Below are positions 17,169-27,591 of a stretch of DNA of 64,000 nt, in pieces. A program made the translations under genes and the position numbers. Source of the stretch: Ketobacter sp. (lineage in GTDB: Bacteria > Pseudomonadota > Gammaproteobacteria > Pseudomonadales > Ketobacteraceae); contig NZ_RCHN01000007.1 of the NCBI RefSeq assembly GCF_003671495.1, positions 62,001-126,000 of the forward strand, given 5' to 3'. Every line of letters starts with the position of its first letter. Position 1 is the stretch's first letter. The notes under the pieces were generated by a model. It did no database searches. It had not been told where the DNA came from and saw only the letters and a list, made by a program, of their open reading frames with translations.

Positions 17169-18192
17169 GGCGGGTTTCGATGCTTTCCAGTGTCAGGTCG
17201 GACGCCTGAATCGCGGATAAGCGCTCAATCAACTCCGGGGCCGGTGTGGTTTCCGACAACCCATCCAAGCTGACCCCGGGAAGCAACCCGTTTTGCAGCC
17301 ACAGGATCACCTGCGTCCGTAACGCCGGGTTCTCCGGTGACTGCGACAAACCGGTTAGCAGTGCCTGCAGCTGCTGCTCTTGCCAGGCGCTGAAGTCCTC
17401 TCCGGAAGCGGGCATGCCCCCGTTCTGCCAGCTGCCCGCCAGGGCCTGGCAGTCCGCCGCCAGCAATTCCAGGGTCAGAGCCAGCAGCCGTCTGCGCCGA
17501 TTGTTGGGGTGTTCCTCGATCGGCAGGTCGGTGGTGCTGTCCTCCCACAGGTCCGTTGCCTGGTAATCGCTGAGGGGGCGAGGTGGCAGGTCGGGATTGC
17601 CCCGCGCTGCACTCCAGGATTCACCCCACAGCAGAAACGCCACCACGTCGAAGCCGGTGCTGACCTCGGTTTCGTCGGTGATGCCGTGCTGCTGGCGCAG
17701 GGTTTCGGCGTCCAGGGGCAGGCTGGCGTCGTTGACGATGCCGCTGTAGGGGTATTCCTGCACGCTGTCGATAAAGCCGGGCATGGTCAGGGGGTTGCCC
17801 AACCGGCTGTGGGCCTCCGCCAGCAGGGCCTCCTGTTCCGCACTGGCGGCCTGCAACACGGTGCTGGTCTGATACAGGTCAAAGCAGCGCTGCCAGTGGG
17901 CTTTGAGCGCTTCCAGTCCACTGGCGTCGGTTTGCTCCAAAAATTCGTTGCCCTGGGCCAGCAGTTCCGCACTGCAGGTTTCCAGTTCAGTGAACAGATT
18001 TTGGGTGCCCTGGCGGAAGTGTTCCAGAGTGGCCAATTGCCCGGCGGTGATGGGGCTTGTCTCTACCACCGGGGCGACGGTGGGGCTGGGTTCGGGGGGT
18101 GGCTCGGGGTCGTCGCAGCCGTTCAGGAAGACGCTGCCCGCCACCAGGCTTGCGGCAACCGCAAGCCGGATCAGTCGCGCAGGCTGATGCAT
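17152..18192 (-). CDS. Imelysin/M75-like lipoprotein with a degenerate motif
   Basis: 346 residues from ATG 18192, which has GAGG eight bases upstream; a GTG at 18222 would add ten residues before the signal peptide and is less likely. The lipobox is F-L-N-G-C. A proline-rich linker leads into an all-helical domain. The motif G-F-D-V-V-A-F-L-L-W-G-E aligns by eye with the imelysin core G-x-H-x-x-E-F-L-L-W-G, but His and Glu are replaced by Asp and Ala. Imelysin proteins such as EfeO-related ones are linked to iron uptake; loss of the motif suggests that metal binding has changed or been lost. It overlaps the HAD gene upstream by 22 bases, so the two are probably co-transcribed. Confidence 0.7.
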   Translation of the reverse strand: MHQPARLIRLAVAASLVAGSVFLNGCDDPEPPPEPSPTVAPVVETSPITAGQLATLEHFRQGTQNLFTELETCSAELLAQGNEFLEQTDASGLEALKAHWQRCFDLYQTSTVLQAASAEQEALLAEAHSRLGNPLTMPGFIDSVQEYPYSGIVNDASLPLDAETLRQQHGITDETEVSTGFDVVAFLLWGESWSAARGNPDLPPRPLSDYQATDLWEDSTTDLPIEEHPNNRRRRLLALTLELLAADCQALAGSWQNGGMPASGEDFSAWQEQQLQALLTGLSQSPENPALRTQVILWLQNGLLPGVSLDGLSETTPAPELIERLSAIQASDLTLESIETRPTAPD

Positions 18193-18827
18193 GGCCAACC
18201 TCGCTGTCGGGCTTCGGCGCACAGGCGCTCGTCGCCGTCCACCACCACCGGATGAGTCACCGCCTGCAGCAGGGGCAGGTCATTGATGGAGTCACTGTAA
18301 AACCAGCTGTTGTCCAGGCTGTGATCCGTCGCCGCCAGCCATTGCTGCAGGCGGGTCACTTTGCCGTCCTGGTAGCAGGGGGTGCCGACGATGCCCCCGG
18401 TATAGCGGTCATCGACGATCTCGGGGTCGGTGGCCAGGATGTCATCCACCCCCATGGCCTGGGCGATGGGCCGCGTAATAAAGCCGTTGGTGGCGGTAAT
18501 GATCAATAGATAGTCACCCTGGGCGCGGTGCCGGGCCAGCAGGTCGTCCGCCTTCTGCAAGCGCATGGGGGTAACGTATTCCGCCATAAACTGCTGGTGC
18601 AGGTCGCTCAACTCCTGGCGGGTAAAGCGTGTCAGAGGTTCCAGGGCGAAAGCCAGGTACTCCAGGATGTCCAGCTTGCTCTGTTTATAGAGTTCGTAGA
18701 AATGGTCATTCTGCTTGCGATAGAAGGACGCATCCACAATGCCCTTGTCCACCAGGAATTCCCCCCAGGCGTGATCGCTGTCGCCGTTCAAAAGGGTGTT
18801 GTCCAGATCGAAAATGGCCAGGCTCAT
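18171..18827 (-). CDS. HAD-IB family phosphatase (SerB-like, histidinol-phosphatase-type)
   Basis: 218 residues from ATG 18827, where homologues begin (M-S-L-A-I-F-D-L-D-N-T-L); an ATG at 18851 would add eight. Motif I is D-L-D-N-T, with the first Asp as nucleophile. Motif II is I-I-T-A-T-N-G. The last motif, Y-S-D-S-I-N-D-L-P-L-L, binds Mg2+. The cap after motif I is helical. The enzyme should remove phosphate from a small molecule. The position beside rppH and ptsP is the one of the Pseudomonas PA0335-like phosphatase, often annotated as histidinol-phosphatase; the substrate is not proven here. Confidence 0.85.
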   Translation of the reverse strand: MSLAIFDLDNTLLNGDSDHAWGEFLVDKGIVDASFYRKQNDHFYELYKQSKLDILEYLAFALEPLTRFTRQELSDLHQQFMAEYVTPMRLQKADDLLARHRAQGDYLLIITATNGFITRPIAQAMGVDDILATDPEIVDDRYTGGIVGTPCYQDGKVTRLQQWLAATDHSLDNSWFYSDSINDLPLLQAVTHPVVVDGDERLCAEARQRGWPCISLRD

Positions 18828-19017
18828 AGTCAGTTCACTTGTTGGCAGCAAAGGATGGGCGCCAGTTTATCAGGCTGCTTAGGCCTAATAAACGCTGCAT
18901 ATCGCCACATGCCTTTAAAAGTTTAGAAAAATCAAACAAATAGTTCTATAGTTATAAGATGTTGACGGGCGCTCTGTGCGCCGGTGCTGGATGAATCCCA
19001 GTTGTACCGACGGGCAG

Positions 19018-19040
19018 ACTAGGGTATTTATAATCCTAGT
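19018..19040 (+). promoter_or_regulatory. Candidate -10 element flanked by an inverted repeat, before rppH
   Basis: TATAAT lies at 19029-19034, 27 bases before the rppH start. It is framed by ACTAGG (19018-19023) and CCTAGT (19035-19040), a perfect 6-bp inverted repeat. The best -35 candidate, TTGTAC at 19002-19007, is spaced 21 bases away, which is too long for a strong promoter, so the assignment is tentative. The repeat might be an operator or a 5' hairpin of the transcript. Confidence 0.4.
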
Positions 19041-19060
19041 GAAGAATTGGAACCATAAGC

Positions 19061-19573
19061 GTGATCGATGAGGACGGATTCAGGCCGAATGTCGGGATCA
19101 TTCTGGCGAATACCCGTGGGCAGGTGTTGTGGGCCCGGCGGGTGGGTCAGGATGCCTGGCAGTTTCCTCAGGGTGGGATCGCGGAGAACGAAACGCCGGA
19201 ACAGGCGCTGTACCGCGAACTGCATGAGGAAATCGGTTTAAAACCTGAGGATGTGCGGGTGATCAGCTCCACCAAGGGCTGGCTCCGGTATCGTCTGCCC
19301 AAGCGTTTTCTGCGGTACCGCAGCAAACCGTTGTGTATTGGGCAAAAACAGAAGTGGTTTTTGCTGATGTTGACCGGCTGCGAAAGCCGGGTCAGTTTTG
19401 CCTTCGGTGATCCACCGGAGTTTGATGACTGGCGCTGGGTAAGTTATTGGTACCCCTTGAACCAGGTGGTGTCGTTCAAGCGGGAAGTGTACCGCAAGGC
19501 GCTCAAAGAGCTGGCCCCGTCCCTGCATTCCATGGCAGCGGAAGCGGGAGACAGCAAAACAATTAGAAATTAA
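19061..19573 (+). CDS. rppH: RNA pyrophosphohydrolase RppH
   Basis: 170 residues from GTG 19061. The Nudix box [20 protein letters not shown] matches G-x5-E-x7-R-E-x2-E-E, continuing into I-G-L. The start [14 protein letters not shown] is classic for RppH. It removes pyrophosphate from the 5' end of triphosphorylated mRNA, which starts RNase E-dependent decay. The last residues after L-A-P-S are a weakly conserved tail. It is followed by ptsP 119 bases downstream, the normal order in pseudomonads. Confidence 0.95.
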   Translation: MIDEDGFRPNVGIILANTRGQVLWARRVGQDAWQFPQGGIAENETPEQALYRELHEEIGLKPEDVRVISSTKGWLRYRLPKRFLRYRSKPLCIGQKQKWFLLMLTGCESRVSFAFGDPPEFDDWRWVSYWYPLNQVVSFKREVYRKALKELAPSLHSMAAEAGDSKTIRN

Positions 19574-19692
19574 TAACAAATTTTAACCGGGAATGTGGTG
19601 GCCGGTGTAAGTCCGGTTGGACCTGGATGGCCAAGGAACAGGGCACGCCAGGGGGCGTACTGGGAAGGACCGTCGGCTGCGAGAGCTTTTCT

Positions 19693-22002
19693 ATGCTGGA
19701 AACCTTAAGACGTATAGTACAGGAGGTGAATTCCGCTCCGGATTTATCCTCTGCGTTGAACGTGATGGTGGCACGGGTACGTCTTTCCATGGGCACCGAA
19801 GTGTGCTCAATCTATCTGCTGGATCACAGCGCCAACCGCTATATCCTGATGGCCACCGAAGGCTTGAAAAAAGAAGCGGTGGGTATGGCCACCCTGCATT
19901 TCTCCGAAGGTCTGGTGGGCCAGGTGGGGATGCGGGAAGAGCCCATCAACCTCGACGACGCCCCCAGCCATCCCAAATTCCGTTACCTGCAGGAAACCGG
20001 CGAAGAGCCGTTCCACTCCTTTCTGGGTGTGCCCATCATTCATCATCGCAAGCTGCTGGGCGTCATCGTGGTGCAACAACGGGACCGGCGCCGTTTCGAT
20101 CAGGAGGAGGAAGCCTTCCTGGTAACCCTGTCGGCCCAGCTGGCCGCAGTGGTGGCCCATGCGGAGGCCACCGGCGCCATCGACGGCATTTTCGGCAATA
20201 CCATGGGGGGCGTCACCACCAAGTTTGACGGCGTGGTGGGCTGTATCGGCGTGGCCATCGGCACCGCCTTTGTGGTGTACCCGGCGGCGGACTTCAAATC
20301 CGTGCCGGACCGGCCGGTGAAGAACATCCGTAAAGAATTGAAAGCCTTCAATGATGCCCTCAAGCGGGTGCGGGCCGACATCCGCGCCCTCAGTGAGAAA
20401 GCCTCCCTGACCCTGCCGCCGGAAGAGCAGGCCCTGTTCCAGGTTTATGAGCGCATGCTGGACGACAACGCCCTGGCCGGGGAAATCCGCACCCACGTGC
20501 AGGGCGGCAACTGGGTGCAGGGTGCGCTGCGGGAAGTGGTGATGAAGCACGTGGCGGCGTTTGAAGCCATGGAGGATTCCTATCTGCAGGCCCGGGCCTC
20601 GGACGTGCGGGATCTGGGGCTGCGTATCCTGGCCTATCTGCAGGAAGCCAAAACCCTGAGCGCCCCCATTCCGGAGCGGGCCATCGTGGTGGGGGAGGAC
20701 ATCACGCCCACCATCTTTGTGGATATCCCCCGCGAGCGCATTGCCGGCATCGTCTCCCTGCACGGTTCCAGCAACAGTCATATGTCCATTGTGGCCCGCT
20801 CCCTGGGCATCCCCACCGTGGTGGGGGTGGGGGAATTTCCCCTGTTCCGCCTGGAAGGGCTCAACCTGATTGTGGACGGCCATCGCGGCGAAGTGATTGT
20901 GCAGCCAGGGCCGGAGGTGTTGCGCCAGTACCAGGCCATCATCAGCGAGCAGGCGGAGCTGTCCAAGGAACTGGAGTCGGTGACTGACCTGCCCTGCGAA
21001 ACCACCGACGGCCATCGCATCAACCTGTTTGTGAACACCGGCCTGATGGCGGATGTGAATATCTCCCTGCAGCGCGGTGCGGAAGGTGTGGGTCTGTACC
21101 GCACGGAAATTCCGTTCATGGTGCGGGACCGATTCCCCAGTGAACTGGAACAGATGGAAATCTACCGCCAGCAACTGGAGGCGTTTTACCCGGCGCCGGT
21201 GACCATGCGCACCCTGGATGTGGGCGGCGACAAATCCCTGCCCTACTTCCCGATTCAGGAGGACAATCCGTTCCTGGGCTGGCGCGGCATTCGTGTCACC
21301 CTGGATCATCCGGAGATTTTCCTGGTGCAGATCCGCGCCATGCTGTGGGCCAGTGAAAGCCTGGACAACCTGCGCATCATGTTGCCCATGGTCAGCTCGG
21401 TGATGGAAATCGACGAGGCCATGCACCTGATTCACCGGGCCTATCTGGAGGTGCTGGAAGAAGGTGCCCATGTGCAGATGCCGGAAGTGGGGGTGATGAT
21501 TGAAGTACCGGCGGCGGTGTACCAGATCCAGGATTTTGTGCAGCAGTGTGATTTTCTGTCGGTGGGCAGCAATGACCTGACCCAGTACCTGCTGGCGGTG
21601 GATCGCAACAACCGGCGGGTGGCCAGTCTTTACCAGGCGTTCCATCCCTCGGTGCTGCGCGCCCTGAAACACATCATTGACGCGGCCAAAGCCGAGGGTA
21701 CACCGGTGTCCATCTGCGGTGAAATGGCGGGTGACCCCTGCTCGGCCGTACTGCTAATGGCCATGGGCTATGAAACCCTGAGTATGAGTGCCACCAGCCT
21801 GCTGCGGGTAAAATGGGTGTTGCGCAAAGTGGGTATGGACGCGGCCCAGGAGTTGTTGGCCCAGGTCTGGAAAATGGACAATGCCGCGGTGATCAAAAGC
21901 CATGTGGATCTGATGCTGGATCGGGCCGGCCTGGGTAATTTCATCCGTCCCACCCTGTTTCAGGGCACTTCCTCCCAGGAACCCAAGGTCCAGGCCCGCT
22001 AG
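19693..22002 (+). CDS. ptsP: PTS-Ntr enzyme I (phosphoenolpyruvate-protein phosphotransferase PtsP)
   Basis: 769 residues from ATG 19693, where the family starts with M-L-E-T-L-R-R-I-V-Q-E-V; an upstream in-frame ATG at 19627 would add 22 residues without similarity. A GAF domain covers about residues 1-160. The enzyme I part follows: swivel domain with H363 in S-N-S-H-M-S-I as the phospho-His, then the PEP-binding barrel with R-T-E-I-P-F, R-T-L-D-V-G-G-D-K and C-G-E-M-A-G. It passes phosphate from PEP to NPr, the nitrogen branch of the PTS, tied to K+ and nitrogen signals through the GAF sensor. The rest of the branch is not in the window. Confidence 0.95.
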   Translation: MLETLRRIVQEVNSAPDLSSALNVMVARVRLSMGTEVCSIYLLDHSANRYILMATEGLKKEAVGMATLHFSEGLVGQVGMREEPINLDDAPSHPKFRYLQETGEEPFHSFLGVPIIHHRKLLGVIVVQQRDRRRFDQEEEAFLVTLSAQLAAVVAHAEATGAIDGIFGNTMGGVTTKFDGVVGCIGVAIGTAFVVYPAADFKSVPDRPVKNIRKELKAFNDALKRVRADIRALSEKASLTLPPEEQALFQVYERMLDDNALAGEIRTHVQGGNWVQGALREVVMKHVAAFEAMEDSYLQARASDVRDLGLRILAYLQEAKTLSAPIPERAIVVGEDITPTIFVDIPRERIAGIVSLHGSSNSHMSIVARSLGIPTVVGVGEFPLFRLEGLNLIVDGHRGEVIVQPGPEVLRQYQAIISEQAELSKELESVTDLPCETTDGHRINLFVNTGLMADVNISLQRGAEGVGLYRTEIPFMVRDRFPSELEQMEIYRQQLEAFYPAPVTMRTLDVGGDKSLPYFPIQEDNPFLGWRGIRVTLDHPEIFLVQIRAMLWASESLDNLRIMLPMVSSVMEIDEAMHLIHRAYLEVLEEGAHVQMPEVGVMIEVPAAVYQIQDFVQQCDFLSVGSNDLTQYLLAVDRNNRRVASLYQAFHPSVLRALKHIIDAAKAEGTPVSICGEMAGDPCSAVLLMAMGYETLSMSATSLLRVKWVLRKVGMDAAQELLAQVWKMDNAAVIKSHVDLMLDRAGLGNFIRPTLFQGTSSQEPKVQAR

Positions 22003-22035
22003 GTTGCTCCCCGGGGCTTCACAGCCCTGTGCGCT

Positions 22036-24939
22036 TTACAGTCCGGCGGCGGAATGGGGCCCCTGTTGCGGGGGCAACAGCCGGGTCAGCTTTTCCTCCA
22101 GTGCCTGGTAGCCCAGGGGCTTACACAGAAAATCATCCATCCCTGCCTGTTCTGCTTTGTGTTTGTGCTCGGACAACACGTGGGCCGTCAGGGCGATCAC
22201 CGGCTTATGGGATTGCTGCAGTTTGGCCTCCTGCTGGCGCAACAGACGAGTGGCTTCGTAGCCATCCATCACCGGCATTTCACAATCCATCAACACCGCA
22301 TCGAAGCGATCGTAATCCCGCAGCAGGTCAAGGGCATGACGGCCATTGTCTGCCAGTTCGTACTCCAGGCCCAATTTATCCAGCATTTTGGACACCACCA
22401 TCTGGTTGACCTGGTTGTCCTCCGCCACCAGTACCCGGTGCCGTTGGACCGGGGTCGGATGAACGGGTTCCGGGGAAGGGCTGTCCAGGCGCCCCCGGTG
22501 GAGATCGCTGAGGGTATCCCGCAGTTGTTTCCACATCACCGGTTGCTGGATCACGTGCTGCACGCCGGCGGATGTCAGCTCAAGCCGCTCCGGGCGCGGC
22601 CGCATCGGTGCCAGCAACAGGCGTCGGCACTGGCGGGCAAGCCCCTGTTGCTGCAGCCGGCGTAATCCATCCAGGCCGCTGGCGTCCGCCAGCTGATGCC
22701 CGATCAAGAGCACGGTGTCGGCATCGTCCGCAGTGGCCTGGCAATGGCGGATCAGCTCCCCGGTCGTGGACGCGGTCAGCAGCGTCACGCCCTCCTGCCG
22801 GGCCTGGCGTTGCATCACTGCCAGGAACGCCTCTGAGCGGTCGGCCAGGATCACCCGATACTGGCGGACGGCCTCCCGTTGTGGATTGTCCTGGGGCGTG
22901 GTCGGGGGGGCGGCAGGTGCTTGCAGCAGGGGGATGTGGAAGCGAAAGCGGCTGCCATGACCTTCCTGGCTGTCGACACTGATCTGGCCGGACATCAGTT
23001 CTACCAGGCGCTGGGAAATGGTCAGCCCCAGGCCGGTGCCACCGAACTGGCGGGTGGTGGTGGAGTCCGCCTGCACAAACGGATTGAACAGGTTTTTGCT
23101 GATGGCGGCGGGGATGCCGATGCCGGTGTCTTTGACCTCAAATTGCAGCTGGGGGCTCTCCTGGTCGATCACCGATACGGTCACGGTGACCGCACCGTGT
23201 TGGGTGAATTTGAAGGCATTCCCCAACAGGTTAAGCAGGATCTGTCGCAGTCGGGTGGGGTCACCCAGCACCCGGTTGGGCACCCCTTGCTGCAATTCCA
23301 CCAGAAACGCCAGCTGTTTGCGCTCGGCGCTGACGAAAAACACCGATACGCACTCCAGCATCAAGGTTTCCAGCTCAATGTCGATCTGTTCCAGATGCAT
23401 CTTGCCGGCGGAAATCTTGGAGTAATCCAGCACATCGTTAATGATGTTGAGCAGGGCTTTGCCGGAGCTGTTGATGACGTTCAGGTATTGCTGTTGCTGA
23501 GGGTTGAGTTCCGTATCCTGCAGCAGTTCCGCCATGCCCAGCACACCGTTCATGGGGGTGCGGATTTCGTGGCTCATGGTGGCCAGGAATTCGCTTTTGG
23601 CCCGGCTTTCGGCTTCTGCCTCGATGATTTTCTTTTGCGAGTTCAGTTCCTCCACCTGGGCGTTGAATTCCACTTTGAGATAACGTTCCCGCTCTTCCCG
23701 CGCCAGCTTCTCGTTCTCCAGGGCCAGCTTCTGGGCTTCGTATTTTTTGCGTCGCTCCTGATTGATGCGGTCTGCCAGGGCGAACGAGAGCAGGATCACT
23801 TCCATCATGGAGCTGATCTGCATGGAGTTCTCGGTGAAAAAGTTGCGCGGCACGATGCCCACTTTGTTGAGGGAGATAATGATGCTGGCCACCATCAGGG
23901 AGCCGTAGGCCAGCACATAGTAACGGGCTTCGCGCAGCCCGCGGTAGAGGGTGTAGCCGCCGGAGAGGAGGGCGCTGACGCAGGCGGTGAGCCCCACCAC
24001 AATGGCAAACAGGATGGCAAGCTTGTAGGGCATCAGGAAGGCGCTGAGGAATACCATTACATAGAGGATCGCGTGGGCCAGCAACAGGCGATAATAGCGG
24101 GGGCTGTTCTTCTTCAGGTGCAGCAATGAGATGGTGAAGGCGCAGGCGAAGATGCCGAAGAATCCCAACGAGGCCACCAGAGCCCACTGGTTTGCCCGCG
24201 GCAATGTGGGCCACAAATACTGATAGCCAAAGCCGTGCAACGCCGCCATAAACAGGCCGATGCCGGTGACCGACAGGGCGTAGTAGATGTAGGAAGGGTG
24301 GCGTACGGTGATGAAGATAAACAGGTTGTAGAGAATCATCACAATCAGCATGCCGAAATACAGGCCATGGCCCATCAGCGTGTTCTGGCGGGCTTTGTAA
24401 AATGCGTCCCTTTCCCACAGGTACAGGGGCACCTGCACGGAGCTTTCGGTTTCCACCCGCAGCAGAAACCGGCGTTCCTCGCCGTCGGCCAACGGCAGTG
24501 GAATGGCAAAATTGTGATGGTCCAGGGGGCGCTGGTGAAAGGGCAGGGTGTCCCCCAGTTGCAGCGGCTGTGATGGCTTGGGGCCGCTCACTTCGTACAG
24601 GGTCACGTGATCCAGAATGGGGTATGCGATTTCCAGCAGCCCGTCAAAGGCAGCGCCACTGCGGTTCTGAAGGGTGAAGCGAAACCAGTAGGGCGTGGTA
24701 TCAAAGCCGAACGCCGGGATCGGCGTCTGCACCCCTTGCCAGGCGGACTCCGGCAACGCCTGGACGGCCTCCCAATCCAGCGTGCCCGATTCATCCCGAT
24801 AGACGCTGACGGCCGTTGCCAGGTTGAATTGTTCCTGGTGGGGGGATTCAATCAACAGGGGCGCCGCGGCCCAGGTCGGAGTCCATGGCAGCAGACACAA
24901 CAACACCATTCCCCATAGGTGGAACCTGAGTCTCGGCAA
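22036..24939 (-). CDS. Hybrid sensor histidine kinase, 7TMR-DISM type
   Basis: 967 residues. Signal peptide to about residue 25, then an extracytoplasmic 7TMR-DISM ligand domain (about 35-165) and seven membrane helices (about 185-395). A coiled coil leads to HisKA with H457 in M-S-H-E-I-R-T-P, then the ATPase domain with D-T-G-I-G-I and G-G-T-G-L-G-L. Two receiver-like domains follow. The first (about 690-810) has I-G-H where the phospho-Asp should be, so it is a pseudo-receiver. The second (about 830-955) has D885 in [10 protein letters not shown] and looks active. The output partner is not encoded next to it. It converges with ptsP, 33 bases apart. Confidence 0.9.
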   Translation of the reverse strand: MPRLRFHLWGMVLLCLLPWTPTWAAAPLLIESPHQEQFNLATAVSVYRDESGTLDWEAVQALPESAWQGVQTPIPAFGFDTTPYWFRFTLQNRSGAAFDGLLEIAYPILDHVTLYEVSGPKPSQPLQLGDTLPFHQRPLDHHNFAIPLPLADGEERRFLLRVETESSVQVPLYLWERDAFYKARQNTLMGHGLYFGMLIVMILYNLFIFITVRHPSYIYYALSVTGIGLFMAALHGFGYQYLWPTLPRANQWALVASLGFFGIFACAFTISLLHLKKNSPRYYRLLLAHAILYVMVFLSAFLMPYKLAILFAIVVGLTACVSALLSGGYTLYRGLREARYYVLAYGSLMVASIIISLNKVGIVPRNFFTENSMQISSMMEVILLSFALADRINQERRKKYEAQKLALENEKLAREERERYLKVEFNAQVEELNSQKKIIEAEAESRAKSEFLATMSHEIRTPMNGVLGMAELLQDTELNPQQQQYLNVINSSGKALLNIINDVLDYSKISAGKMHLEQIDIELETLMLECVSVFFVSAERKQLAFLVELQQGVPNRVLGDPTRLRQILLNLLGNAFKFTQHGAVTVTVSVIDQESPQLQFEVKDTGIGIPAAISKNLFNPFVQADSTTTRQFGGTGLGLTISQRLVELMSGQISVDSQEGHGSRFRFHIPLLQAPAAPPTTPQDNPQREAVRQYRVILADRSEAFLAVMQRQARQEGVTLLTASTTGELIRHCQATADDADTVLLIGHQLADASGLDGLRRLQQQGLARQCRRLLLAPMRPRPERLELTSAGVQHVIQQPVMWKQLRDTLSDLHRGRLDSPSPEPVHPTPVQRHRVLVAEDNQVNQMVVSKMLDKLGLEYELADNGRHALDLLRDYDRFDAVLMDCEMPVMDGYEATRLLRQQEAKLQQSHKPVIALTAHVLSEHKHKAEQAGMDDFLCKPLGYQALEEKLTRLLPPQQGPHSAAGL

Positions 24940-25025
24940 CTTTGTCTCCGTGGAATGAGTTCAACCTTTTAAATATAGTCCATGGACGCTCTGTAAGGGG
25001 CGGTAAAGGCGTTGGTCTAGTGGAT

Positions 25026-25811
25026 TTAGGCTGTTCCGGTTTGCTGCGGTGTAAAGCAGTAATCCCGCCTGCCGCTGAGGCGGCCCTGGTCATCCCAATC
25101 CCATTCGATGAACTCGATACGGCCATCCAGGTGTTGCAGCAGCAGGGTGCTGCAACGGGTTCCGTAACCGTAGGCGGGGGCTTCGATAAAGCGTGAGGAC
25201 AGCAGCCTTTCCCAGTGGGGATCGACGCCGGTGTCCGGCAGCAGGGCCTCCGGGGCCGGTTGCCGATGGTTCAGGATCGCCAGCAGGTCGTCTGCATGCA
25301 GTGTGTGCTGGTGTGCCAGGTAGTCCGCCAGCGCCTGTTTGCCAGAGACCAGTTTGGGCCAGGGCGTGTTGAGGGTGCCGTTACTGACCCCGTGGACACC
25401 GGCGGGCAGTGACGTGATCCCCGGTTGCCGGTTGGAGTGATAGAGCAGTTGGCCGCCATCGCCACAGAGCAGGTTGAAGCCGTTGTAGCGCTCTCCCTGG
25501 AGTTGCGCCAGGTAGTCTCCGGGCGTGGCCTGCCCGCGGAGAAATCCGGTTACCAGATGGCCCCGGCTGATGGCGTCGGTGAGTTCCGGCCGGCGACCGT
25601 CGCGCACGTTGGTGAGGGCGGCAAAACGCCCCTGACGGGTCACCCCCAGCCAACTGCCGCCGGCGCTGAGATCCTGCCCGGCCAGCAGCTGCGGGGCTTC
25701 CGGCCAGAAGCCCGCGGGCCGGGTGGGACGGGCAAAGTATTCATCCCGGTTGGCGGCCACCACCAGGGGGTAATCCGGGTGGGCGTTGAGGGCGATCAGA
25801 ATCAGACACAT
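25026..25811 (-). CDS. NRDE (TANGO2-like) family protein
   Basis: 261 residues. The N-terminus begins M-C-L-I-L-I-A-L and carries the family tag A-A-N-R-D-E-Y-F-A-R-P-T. Further conserved stretches are G-G-S-W-L-G-V-T and F-A-A-L-T-N-V-R-D. The fold is of the N-terminal-nucleophile type, and Cys2 may be the nucleophile after Met removal. In animals TANGO2 is linked to haem or lipid handling; the bacterial role is not settled. It is divergent from lgt and seems to be a single-gene unit. Confidence 0.88.
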   Translation of the reverse strand: MCLILIALNAHPDYPLVVAANRDEYFARPTRPAGFWPEAPQLLAGQDLSAGGSWLGVTRQGRFAALTNVRDGRRPELTDAISRGHLVTGFLRGQATPGDYLAQLQGERYNGFNLLCGDGGQLLYHSNRQPGITSLPAGVHGVSNGTLNTPWPKLVSGKQALADYLAHQHTLHADDLLAILNHRQPAPEALLPDTGVDPHWERLLSSRFIEAPAYGYGTRCSTLLLQHLDGRIEFIEWDWDDQGRLSGRRDYCFTPQQTGTA

Positions 25812-25945
25812 GGTTTAGAAAGCCGTTGATTGGTGTACACTAGGGCCCCTGCTTAATTGCCTCAGTGGGCCGGCCAGCAGCTGAACATATAATAGCCCAC
25901 AGCAAACTCATTTTCGTTGATCGCATTTTAAAAAGGAATCCCGCC

Positions 25946-26746
25946 ATGTTGATGTACCCGGAAATCGATCCGGTGGCGATCCAGTTGGGCCCGTTGAGCG
26001 TGCGCTGGTACGGCATCATGTATTTGATCGGTTTTGCCTCCGGTTACTGGTTGCTGGCCCGCCGCGCCCGCCAACCCAATTCAGGCTGGACCGTGGAACA
26101 GGTCAGCGATGTCATCTTTTACGGTGCCCTCGGGGTGATCCTGGGCGGGCGCATCGGTTACGTGATCTTCTATAATTTTTCCGCTTTCCTCAGTGATCCC
26201 CTGATCCTGCTGAAAGTGTGGAACGGCGGCATGTCCTTCCACGGGGGCTTTTTGGGGGTGATGCTGGCCATGTGGTTGTTCGCCCGCAAGTACCGGAAGA
26301 ATATCTGGGACATCCTTGATTTCGGTGCTCCTATCGTGCCCATCGGGTTGGGGGCCGGACGCATCGGCAACTTCATCGGCGGTGAGCTGGTGGGGCGTAC
26401 CACCGATGTTCCCTGGGGCATGGTGTTTCCCCATATAGACAATCTGCCCCGTCATCCCTCACAGTTGTATCAGGCAGCATTGGAAGGCGTGGCGTTATTC
26501 TGCATACTGTGGTTCTTCTCCGCTAAACCGCGGCCACGTTATGCGGTATCCGGCCTCTTCGCCCTGTTCTACGGCATTTTCCGCTTCGGGGTGGAATTCG
26601 TACGGCAACCGGATGGCCACATCGGCTTTGTGGCCTTGAACTGGCTCACCATGGGACAGATCCTGTCGCTGCCCATGATCGCGGTGGGGCTGATCCTGTT
26701 GTATCTGGCCTATGGCAAACGTAACGGAAAGCAAACGGCATCATGA
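25946..26746 (+). CDS. lgt: Prolipoprotein diacylglyceryl transferase Lgt
   Basis: 266 residues from ATG 25946, preceded by AAAAGGA; a longer frame from 25865 has no family similarity. Seven membrane helices are expected. The signature [14 protein letters not shown] is complete except for Gly in place of the usual Asn, and S-V-R-W-Y-G near the start is also typical. Lgt attaches diacylglycerol to the Cys of prolipoproteins in the inner membrane, and so serves the many lipoproteins in this window. Its stop overlaps the thyA start by four bases (ATGA). Confidence 0.95.
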   Translation: MLMYPEIDPVAIQLGPLSVRWYGIMYLIGFASGYWLLARRARQPNSGWTVEQVSDVIFYGALGVILGGRIGYVIFYNFSAFLSDPLILLKVWNGGMSFHGGFLGVMLAMWLFARKYRKNIWDILDFGAPIVPIGLGAGRIGNFIGGELVGRTTDVPWGMVFPHIDNLPRHPSQLYQAALEGVALFCILWFFSAKPRPRYAVSGLFALFYGIFRFGVEFVRQPDGHIGFVALNWLTMGQILSLPMIAVGLILLYLAYGKRNGKQTAS

Positions 26747-27576
26747 AACAATACCTTGATCTTCTGCGCCTGATTAAAGAGACGGGCGTGACCAAAAGTG
26801 ACCGCACCGGCACCGGCACCATCAGTTTGTTCGGGCATCAAATGCGCTTCAATCTGGCGGAGGGGTTTCCCCTGGTGACCACCAAGAAGGTGCATCTTAA
26901 ATCCATCATCCATGAGCTGCTGTGGTTCATTCGGGGCGAAACCAATATTGCGTACCTGAAAGAAAACGGCGTCTCCATCTGGGATGAGTGGGCCGATGAA
27001 AACGGCGAGTTGGGTCCGGTGTACGGTAAGCAGTGGCGTTGCTGGGAAGCGGGTAACGGCGCGGCAGTGGATCAACTGGGGCAATTGATCGATGAGATCA
27101 AACGCAATCCGGATTCCCGGCGCCTGGTGTTGAGCGCCTGGAACCCGGCGGTGCTGCCGGACGTGAGCAAATCGCCCAGGCAGAATGCGGCGGAAGGCAA
27201 ACAGGCCCTGCCGCCCTGTCATTGCCTGTTCCAGTTTTACGTGGCGGACGGCAAACTCTCCTGCCAGTTGTACCAGCGCAGCGGCGATGTGTTTCTGGGC
27301 GTGCCGTTCAATATCGCCTCCTACTCGTTGTTGACTTTGATGGTGGCTCAGGTGTGTGGCCTGCAGCCGGGGGACTTTGTGCATACCTTCGGTGATGTGC
27401 ATCTGTATCTGAACCACCTGGAACAGGCAGAACTGCAGCTGTCCCGCGCGCCCCGCCCCCTGCCTACCATGAACATCAATCCGCAGGTTACCTCCCTGTT
27501 TGATTTCGTGTATGAGGATTTTGAATTGGTGGGTTACGATCCCCATCCGCACATCAAGGCACCGGTGGCTATTTAA
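26743..27576 (+). CDS. thyA: Thymidylate synthase ThyA
   Basis: 277 residues. The catalytic Cys is in [17 protein letters not shown] at the start and D-V-H-L-Y-L-N-H near the end are typical. It makes dTMP from dUMP with methylene-tetrahydrofolate, and the next gene, folA, recycles the dihydrofolate formed. The protein is about 13 residues longer than the 264-residue E. coli enzyme. The extra residues lie just before the catalytic loop (around [13 protein letters not shown]). It is translationally coupled to lgt by a four-base overlap. Confidence 0.96.
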   Translation: MKQYLDLLRLIKETGVTKSDRTGTGTISLFGHQMRFNLAEGFPLVTTKKVHLKSIIHELLWFIRGETNIAYLKENGVSIWDEWADENGELGPVYGKQWRCWEAGNGAAVDQLGQLIDEIKRNPDSRRLVLSAWNPAVLPDVSKSPRQNAAEGKQALPPCHCLFQFYVADGKLSCQLYQRSGDVFLGVPFNIASYSLLTLMVAQVCGLQPGDFVHTFGDVHLYLNHLEQAELQLSRAPRPLPTMNINPQVTSLFDFVYEDFELVGYDPHPHIKAPVAI

Positions 27577-27591
27577 GAAGGGGGGTACGTT

